Below are positions 7,742 through 12,055 of a DNA stretch of 12,055 bases, piece by piece. The notes under the pieces are model-generated. The model ran no database searches. It saw nothing but the letters and a program-made list of their open reading frames with translations, and was not told the DNA's origin. The translations under genes were made by a program, and so were the position numbers. The stretch is from an uncultured Clostridium sp. (GTDB taxonomy: Bacteria; Bacillota; Clostridia; TANB77; CAG-508), in contig USFW01000036.1 of the NCBI GenBank assembly GCA_900553985.1, positions 1 through 12,055 on the forward strand, in the 5' to 3' direction. The first letter of the stretch is position 1. Each line of letters starts with the position of its first letter.

Positions 7742-8911
7742 TTGGAAAATATAGTTTCATTTAAAAATAATGGGAAATTAAAACTTTTAATTATTGTTGG
7801 AACAAGACCAGAAATAATTCGTCTTGCAGCAGTAATAAAAAAATGCAGAAAATATTTTGACTGTTTACTTGCACATACAGGACAAAATTATGATTATAAC
7901 TTAAATGGAGTTTTCTTTCATGATTTAGAATTGGAAGATCCAGATATTTATATGGAAGCTGTTGGTAAAGATTTGGGAGAAACAATGGGAAATATTATTG
8001 CTAAATCATATCAAATTATGGCGGAAATAAAACCTGATGCAGTTTTAGTTTTAGGAGATACAAATTCATGCCTTTCAGTTATAGGAGCAAAAAGATTACA
8101 TATTCCTATTTTTCATATGGAAGCAGGAAACAGATGTAAAGATGAATGTCTTCCTGAAGAAACAAACAGAAGAATAGTAGATATTATTTCAGATGTAAAT
8201 ATGGCTTATTCAGAACATGCAAGAAGATATTTGGCTGATTGCGGACTTCCAAAAGAAAGAACTTATGTAACAGGTTCTCCGATGGCAGAAGTGCTACATA
8301 ATAATCTTTATAAAATAGAAGCATCAAATATTCATGAAAGACTAGGACTTGAAAAAGGAAAATATATTCTTTTATCAGCTCACAGAGAAGAAAATATTGA
8401 TACAGAAAAAAATTTCTTATCATTATTTAATGCAATAAATACAATAGCAGAAAAATATGATATGCCGATTTTGTATTCTTGTCATCCAAGAAGTAAAAAA
8501 AGAATAGAGCAGACAGGATTTAAATTAGACTCTCGTGTAATTCAGCATGAACCGTTAGGTTTCCATGATTATAACTGTTTGCAGATGAATGCTTTTGCAG
8601 TAATTTCTGATAGTGGAACACTTCCTGAAGAATCATCATTTTTTACTTCAATAGGAAAACCATATCCTGCAGTCTGCATAAGAACAAGTACAGAAAGACC
8701 TGAAGCACTTGACAAAGCATGTTTTGTTCTTGCAGGAATAGAAGATAATGGACTTGTACAAGCAGTAGAACTTGCAGTAGAAATGAATAAAGAAAAAGAT
8801 TTGGGAATTCCAGTTCCAGATTATGTAGATGAAAATGTTTCTGATAAAGTTGTAAAGATAATACAAAGTTATACAGGAATAGTAAATAAAATGGTATGGA
8901 GAAAATATTAA
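7742..8911 (+). CDS. fnlC: UDP-N-acetyl-L-talosamine 2-epimerase (FnlC/WbjD/CapG), makes UDP-L-FucNAc
   Basis: 389 residues; CapG is about 374. The start is TTG, chosen because AGGAG lies 6 bases upstream and the GTRPEI motif (residues 20-25) falls at the expected distance. The sequence shows the non-hydrolysing UDP-GlcNAc 2-epimerase fold: GTRPEIIRLA, LVLGDTNS (102-109), HMEAGNRC (125-132), PEETNRRIVD (138-147), SEHARRYL (157-164), LSAHREENID (211-220), SDSGTLPEES (289-298) and RTSTERPEAL (314-323). HMEAGNR and SEHARRYL point to the FnlC/WbjD subgroup rather than to WecB, which makes ManNAc. It inverts C2 of the FnlB product as the last step to UDP-L-FucNAc. The 3' end overlaps the next ATG as TAATG. 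It is split from fnlB by the polymerase gene. Confidence 0.95.
   Translation: MENIVSFKNNGKLKLLIIVGTRPEIIRLAAVIKKCRKYFDCLLAHTGQNYDYNLNGVFFHDLELEDPDIYMEAVGKDLGETMGNIIAKSYQIMAEIKPDAVLVLGDTNSCLSVIGAKRLHIPIFHMEAGNRCKDECLPEETNRRIVDIISDVNMAYSEHARRYLADCGLPKERTYVTGSPMAEVLHNNLYKIEASNIHERLGLEKGKYILLSAHREENIDTEKNFLSLFNAINTIAEKYDMPILYSCHPRSKKRIEQTGFKLDSRVIQHEPLGFHDYNCLQMNAFAVISDSGTLPEESSFFTSIGKPYPAVCIRTSTERPEALDKACFVLAGIEDNGLVQAVELAVEMNKEKDLGIPVPDYVDENVSDKVVKIIQSYTGIVNKMVWRKY
8898..8901 (+). promoter_or_regulatory. Ribosome binding site favouring the 8911 start of the next gene
   Basis: GGAG lies 9 bases before the ATG at 8911. The alternative in-frame ATG at 8896 would overlap this site and has no good site of its own. 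Confidence 0.6.
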
Positions 8912-10029
8912 TGAAAAAAATTTTATTATTAGGTCCTTTTCCAATAGGGAATAAAGGTCTTAACGGGCAGACAATCGCAAATCAAACTTTATATGAGGGC
9001 TTAAGTAAGAAGTATGATGTTTCTTTTATCAATACATTAAAAAATTTAGATTTTACAGATAAAAAGGAACAGGGGAAATTTAAGCTTGGAAAATTTTTAA
9101 AAATATTTTTATCTTTCTTTACAGAAATTTTCCATATTTTATTTTCTAAATATGATGTTATTTATATGACACCAGGACAAAGTTTTTTAGGATTTATGAG
9201 ATTTTCTCCATATATGATTTTAGGTTTTATGAAAAAAGTACCTTGTTATATTCATATTCATGGTGGAAATTTTAGAAATGTTTATAATAACCTTTCACCT
9301 AAAAAGCAAAATATATTGAACTATTTTTTTAAAAGATTATCAGGAGTGATAGTTTTAGGAAATTCTTTAAGAAATATGTTTAAAGATTTGATTGAAGAAA
9401 ATAAAATTTTTGTCTGTGAAAATGGTGTACAGGATTATGTAATAGCAACTGAAAAAGAGATAGAAGAAAAATTTGAAAGATTTAATAAAAATAAAAAAAG
9501 AAAAATACTTTATTTAAGTAATTTAATGAAAGAAAAAGGAATACTTGAAGTATTAAAAGTTTCAGAAAGATTTAATGAAAATGAAATTGAATTTAATATT
9601 GCAGGAGCAATAGAGCCAGAAATAAAAGATATAGTTGAAGAATATTTAAAAAAATATCCAAATAAATTAATCTATCATGGAATAGTAAATGGAGAAAAGA
9701 AGAAAAAACTATTATTGAAAAATAATATTTTTATTCTCCCGACATATTATTCTAATGAGGGACAGCCAATTTCAATACTTGAAGCATATGTAACAGGTTG
9801 TAGTGTAATAACAACAAATCAGGGTGGAATATGTGATATATTTCAAAATGAAATAAATGGAGTTTTATGTGTTGCTAAAGATATTAAAAGTATTTATTTA
9901 GCTATTGAAAAAATAAAAGACGATAGTAGTTTTATTAAAAGTAATTATAAATGTGGAATAGAGAATTTTAAGAAAGAAAATTTTGTGAGAAGAATAGAAA
10001 AAATAATTTTAGGAGTAAATTTTGAATAA
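8911..10029 (+). CDS. GT4-family glycosyltransferase, acceptor and donor unknown
   Basis: 372 residues from the ATG at 8911. That start is preferred over an in-frame ATG at 8896 because it repeats the TAATG overlap seen at other joints here, has GGAG at 8898-8901, and gives the usual GT4 beginning MKKILLLGPFPIGNKGLNGQT. Numbered from 8911, the protein has HIHGGNFRN (115-123), a GT-B acceptor-side loop; LYLSNLMKEKGILEVL (200-215), beginning the donor domain; FNIAGAIEPEI; YHGIVNGEKKKKLL; and PTYYSNEGQPISILEAYVTG, with the E-x7-E pair Glu283 and Glu291 of retaining GT4 enzymes. It would add a further sugar to the lipid-linked unit in the cytoplasm; the sugar cannot be read from sequence. The last bases hold an AGGAG that served the broken gene downstream. 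Distinct from the WbuB-like enzyme, with little resemblance outside the fold. Confidence 0.87.
   Translation: MKKILLLGPFPIGNKGLNGQTIANQTLYEGLSKKYDVSFINTLKNLDFTDKKEQGKFKLGKFLKIFLSFFTEIFHILFSKYDVIYMTPGQSFLGFMRFSPYMILGFMKKVPCYIHIHGGNFRNVYNNLSPKKQNILNYFFKRLSGVIVLGNSLRNMFKDLIEENKIFVCENGVQDYVIATEKEIEEKFERFNKNKKRKILYLSNLMKEKGILEVLKVSERFNENEIEFNIAGAIEPEIKDIVEEYLKKYPNKLIYHGIVNGEKKKKLLLKNNIFILPTYYSNEGQPISILEAYVTGCSVITTNQGGICDIFQNEINGVLCVAKDIKSIYLAIEKIKDDSSFIKSNYKCGIENFKKENFVRRIEKIILGVNFE
10011..10015 (+). promoter_or_regulatory. Ribosome binding site of the broken second polymerase gene
   Basis: AGGAG inside the 3' end of the glycosyltransferase gene stands 6 bases before TTG at 10022, the same spacing and start codon as fnlC. 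It marks where the now broken polymerase gene once began. Confidence 0.6.
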
Positions 10030-10515
10030 ACAAAAGGTAAGTAAAAATTTTTTAAAAATAGTTATATTTTTAATATTATGTATGAATTTTTTTGATATAT
10101 ATTAATTTAAATAAAAAATACGATTAAGGTACTTTTATAAGTAATTTTATTCTGGGTACCAAGAAATATTTGGAAAGAAAAACCAATAGGAAGTGGTACT
10201 CTTTTAGCAGAAAGAGCAGATTTAACTTATTCAAATATAGCAATGAATTATTTTGGAGAAGGATATATTAATTTTGGATATATAGGCATAGTTTTATTTA
10301 TAATTTTTATAGCTTATATAAATGCCAGATTTGATAAATTATATTGGAATTACAGAGAAAAAAATTATTTTGTCGTTTTTTATTTGATTATGTTATCTAT
10401 GGAAATATTTATTTTAAGAGGAGATTTAATGAGTTCTTTTGCATATTTAATAGATAGTTTCTTAAGTGGTATAGTTATTTGTTATATTATATTAAGTTAT
10501 AAGAATAATAAATAA
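10022..10515 (+). pseudogene. Remnant of a second Wzy-type oligosaccharide repeat-unit polymerase (middle deleted, frame broken)
   Basis: Two pieces in different frames. Piece one starts at TTG 10022, overlaps the end of the glycosyltransferase gene, and reads a hydrophobic start (LNKQKVSKNFLKIVIFLIL...) for 27 codons to TAA at 10103-10105. Piece two is open from 10141 (after a TAA at 10138-10140) to the stop at 10513-10515, about 124 codons; its first ATG is 10243, but the homology by eye begins before it with PRNIWKEKPIGSG (10159-10197), then YSNIAMNYFGEGYINFGYIG, then ILRGDLMSSFAYL near 10411-10449. These are the C-terminal marks of the large O-antigen repeat-unit polymerase family (PRxxWxxKPxGxG and RGDL), normally about 400-450 residues. 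Roughly 250-300 codons are therefore missing between the pieces. This family differs from the EpsG-like gene at 6681. A small expressed membrane peptide from 10243 is possible but unlikely to polymerise anything. Confidence 0.82.
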
Positions 10516-10552
10516 TATTTATGTATTGATTTTAATAAAAAATGAGGTATGT

Positions 10553-10698
10553 ATGGTTAAAATTGAAGAGAGATTATAAAAAAGATTATTTTTAACAGTC
10601 TTTCAAATTATTTTAATAATGGTTATGCTTTATTTAAGTATATATTAGAAAAAGTTAAAAGAAAAAATAATAAAAAAATTAACTTACAATATAAATAG
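10553..10698 (+). pseudogene. Short frameshifted gene fragment, possibly from a CDP-glycerol-type glycerophosphotransferase
   Basis: ATG at 10553 has TGAGG just upstream (10543-10547) and reads MVKIEERL then stops at 10577-10579. One shift of frame near 10567-10580 opens a second stretch, 10567-10695, that reads ...KKIIFNSL, SNYFNNGYALFKYILEKVK and ends at TAG 10696-10698. The pattern of FNS, then SNYFNN, then ALFKYILE resembles the N-terminal part of CDP-glycerol:polyol glycerophosphotransferases (FxSxxxxYxxNxxxLFxYI), but only about 30 residues can be compared. No other part of such a gene (about 350-400 residues) follows before licD. It could be chance in AT-rich DNA. The stretch 10516-10552 holds nothing recognisable. 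Confidence 0.35.
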
Positions 10699-10725
10699 TT
10701 ATATAAAATTAATGGAGAGATATAC

Positions 10726-11535
10726 ATGGTAAATAAAGAAGAATTAAAAAGAGCAAAAAGTGTAATGACAAATATTTTAATAGAGATAGACAAAATTTGT
10801 AAAAAAAATAATATTAATTATTGGATAGACAGCGGGACTCTTTTAGGAGCAGTTAGACATAAAGGTTTTATTCCATGGGATGATGATATTGATATTTGTA
10901 TGTTACCAGAAGATTATAATAAGTTCTTAAATATTGCAAAACAAGAATTAAAATTGGAGTATTTTTTAGATAATAAGCAAACTGATTTAGAAGTTCTTTT
11001 TAAATATTCTAAAATTAGGGAGAGAAATTCTATTTTTGTAGAAGAAGGAGAAAATATAAATGAAAAATATCATCAAGGGATATTTGTGGATATATTTGTG
11101 ATGAATTATTTAAAAAATTCAGCAATTAATCATAGAAAATTATATAATCTTCTTTTAAAAATTAAAGATTTAGTTGAAAAAAGAGGTAAATATAAAAAAA
11201 TTAAGTTTATATTAAAAAAATTAAATGTTTTTTATATAGCAGAAAATATATTTAATTTTTTATTTTCAAGTAAAATAAAAATAAATTATTTAGGATATAA
11301 ATATTCTTTTAAAGAAATTCATTCATTGAAAAATATATTTCCTCTTTCAGAAATAGAATTTGAAGGTCACAAGTTTCCTTGCCCGAATAATGCAGATGCC
11401 TATTTAAAAGAGCTTTATGGAGATACATATATGGAACTTCCGCCAGAAAAAGATAGAGTGTGGCATGCTAAAGAAATAATATTAAATAAAAAATGTTTTT
11501 TTGAAAAAGAGTTGGAAAGAATAGGAAAAAATTAA
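10726..11535 (+). CDS. LicD-family phosphotransferase
   Basis: 269 residues, soluble, typical length for LicD. The N-terminal nucleotidyltransferase-like core is plain: YWIDSGTLLGAVRHKGF (residues 32-48) followed by IPWDDDIDICM (49-59), with the metal-binding acidic cluster Asp52-Asp54 and Asp56. KFLNIAKQEL, FKYSKIRER, FVDIFVMNYL and, at the C-terminus, LYGDTYMELPPEKDRVWHAKEI are further family marks. LicD proteins move a phosphorylated group (phosphocholine in the founding examples; others are tied to different phospho-substituents) from a CDP-activated donor onto a surface glycan. No licA, licB or licC, and no CDP-donor gene, lies in this window, so the group transferred is unknown. GGAG at 10714-10717 precedes the ATG by 8 bases, so the gene has its own translation signal after the decayed zone. 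Leucine is mostly TTA, unlike the genes at the left end. Confidence 0.92.
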   Translation: MVNKEELKRAKSVMTNILIEIDKICKKNNINYWIDSGTLLGAVRHKGFIPWDDDIDICMLPEDYNKFLNIAKQELKLEYFLDNKQTDLEVLFKYSKIRERNSIFVEEGENINEKYHQGIFVDIFVMNYLKNSAINHRKLYNLLLKIKDLVEKRGKYKKIKFILKKLNVFYIAENIFNFLFSSKIKINYLGYKYSFKEIHSLKNIFPLSEIEFEGHKFPCPNNADAYLKELYGDTYMELPPEKDRVWHAKEIILNKKCFFEKELERIGKN

Positions 11536-12055
11536 ATGCAGATGACTAATTCAATCTTAAAGAATATTATATATAAGTTTTCTCTTGAAATACTTAGAAT
11601 TTTTATTCCTGTAATTTCAGTACCATATATTTACAGAATATTTAAGCCAGAGATTATGGGGCAGATAGAGTTTTCACAATCTATTGTTGGGTATTTTTTT
11701 ATCTTTGCTGGATTTGGAGTGTATACTTATGGTTTAAGAGAAATAAGCCGTGTGAAAAATGATGAGAAAAAAAGAAATAAATTATTTACAGAATTATTTC
11801 TTATTTCGACTGTAAGCAGTATTTTTATAACAGTTATATATTTATCTTATGTATATTTTAAATTTAATAGTGATATTTTACTAAGGGATATACTTTTAAT
11901 AAATTCCATTCATCTTATTTCATACATTTTCTATATTGAATGGATAAATGAGGCATTTGAAAATTATAAATTTATTTCACAGAAAACTATTTTTGTAAAA
12001 GTGTTAAATCTGATTTGCATTTTTCTTTTTATAAAAAGATCAGATGATTTTTATA
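11536..12055 (+). CDS. Wzx-type polysaccharide flippase, 3'-truncated by window
   Basis: The first 173 codons of a membrane protein that runs off the right edge; the family is about 410-480 residues. ATG at 11536 directly follows the licD stop (TAAATG) and has AGGA at 11523-11526; a second in-frame ATG at 11542 is possible but worse placed. The start NSILKNIIYKFSLEILRIFIP, then VPYIYRIFKPEIMGQIEFSQS and GFGVYTYGLREISRVKND, matches the RfbX/Wzx group of the MATE/MVF-like flippases. Hydrophobic stretches near residues 15-30, 45-65, 90-112 and 125-145 are the first membrane helices. Its job would be to flip the undecaprenyl-linked repeat unit to the outer face, where Wzy acts. Confidence is high for the family and moderate for the start. 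Confidence 0.9.
   Translation, partial: MQMTNSILKNIIYKFSLEILRIFIPVISVPYIYRIFKPEIMGQIEFSQSIVGYFFIFAGFGVYTYGLREISRVKNDEKKRNKLFTELFLISTVSSIFITVIYLSYVYFKFNSDILLRDILLINSIHLISYIFYIEWINEAFENYKFISQKTIFVKVLNLICIFLFIKRSDDFY

Noticed and set aside
8896..8910. Upstream ATG at 8896 as the start of the second glycosyltransferase
   Set aside because: It adds five residues (MEKIL) before the natural MKKILLLG start, overlaps the ribosome site and breaks the TAATG pattern.
8648..8944. Minus-strand open frame of 98 codons (and several shorter minus-strand frames elsewhere)
   Set aside because: It is antisense to well-supported genes, rich in Phe, Tyr and Ile as expected from complemented A-rich codons, and has no ribosome site or motif.
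10128..10160. GGTAC and GTACC arms inside the polymerase remnant, as a deletion or insertion scar of a mobile element
   Set aside because: Arms are only five bases, no target duplication or transposase remains were seen.
10516..10725. Promoter-like pairs such as TTGATT with TATGTA, or TTAACT with TATATA, before licD
   Set aside because: Matches are poor and AT-rich DNA yields them by chance; there is no supporting evidence.
1..12055. A wholly new defence, toxin or mobile system
   Set aside because: Every complete gene fits a known polysaccharide-synthesis family; no toxin, nuclease, repeat array, integrase or transposase was found on either strand.

Overview
The window is a very AT-rich stretch of DNA whose genes all lie on the + strand, packed nearly end to end. 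It is the middle of a surface-polysaccharide (capsule or O-antigen type) biosynthesis locus of the Wzx/Wzy pathway. AT-rich codons (AGA, TTA, CTT, AAA), good AGGAG-type ribosome sites and O-antigen-type genes suggest a low-GC bacterium. Fusobacterium or a close relative is my best guess, but nothing here proves the genus, and low-GC Firmicutes or other low-GC Gram-negatives remain possible.

Layout. Positions 1-3237 hold a 5'-truncated membrane-type UDP-GlcNAc 4,6-dehydratase (CapD/PglF/WbpM family), a short PglD/NeuD-like acetyltransferase, a PglC/CapM-type phosphoglycosyl transferase and a CapN/WbpV-like SDR reductase. Together these would make a UDP-2-acetamido-2,6-dideoxy sugar and load it onto undecaprenyl phosphate. 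Positions 3237-8911 hold a WbuB/CapL-like glycosyltransferase and the three UDP-L-FucNAc enzymes FnlA, FnlB and FnlC (CapE, CapF, CapG). An EpsG-like Wzy polymerase gene sits between fnlB and fnlC. Positions 8911-10029 hold a second GT4 glycosyltransferase.

Positions 10022-10725 are a decayed zone. It contains the start and the end of a second, unrelated Wzy polymerase with the middle missing, and then a short frameshifted fragment that may be a CDP-glycerol-type glycerophosphotransferase. Positions 10726-11535 encode a LicD-family phosphotransferase, and from 11536 a Wzx flippase gene runs off the right edge.

How the genes work together (inference). The enzyme set matches, step for step, the one that builds the D-FucNAc/L-FucNAc start of Staphylococcus aureus type 5/8 capsule (CapD, CapN, CapM, CapL, CapE, CapF, CapG). 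A likely repeat unit therefore begins with D-FucNAc or D-QuiNAc (or bacillosamine if a PglE aminotransferase lies outside the window), followed by L-FucNAc, then a sugar added by the second GT4 enzyme, with possible phospho-substitution by LicD. Wzx would flip the unit and the EpsG-like Wzy would polymerise it.

I see no tRNA, rRNA, CRISPR array, insertion sequence or convincing terminator or promoter. No gap without genes or gene remnants exceeds 300 bases. I do not see a wholly new system. The most notable points are the split fnl cassette, the dead second polymerase and the mosaic codon use, which together suggest a locus that has been rebuilt by gene exchange.
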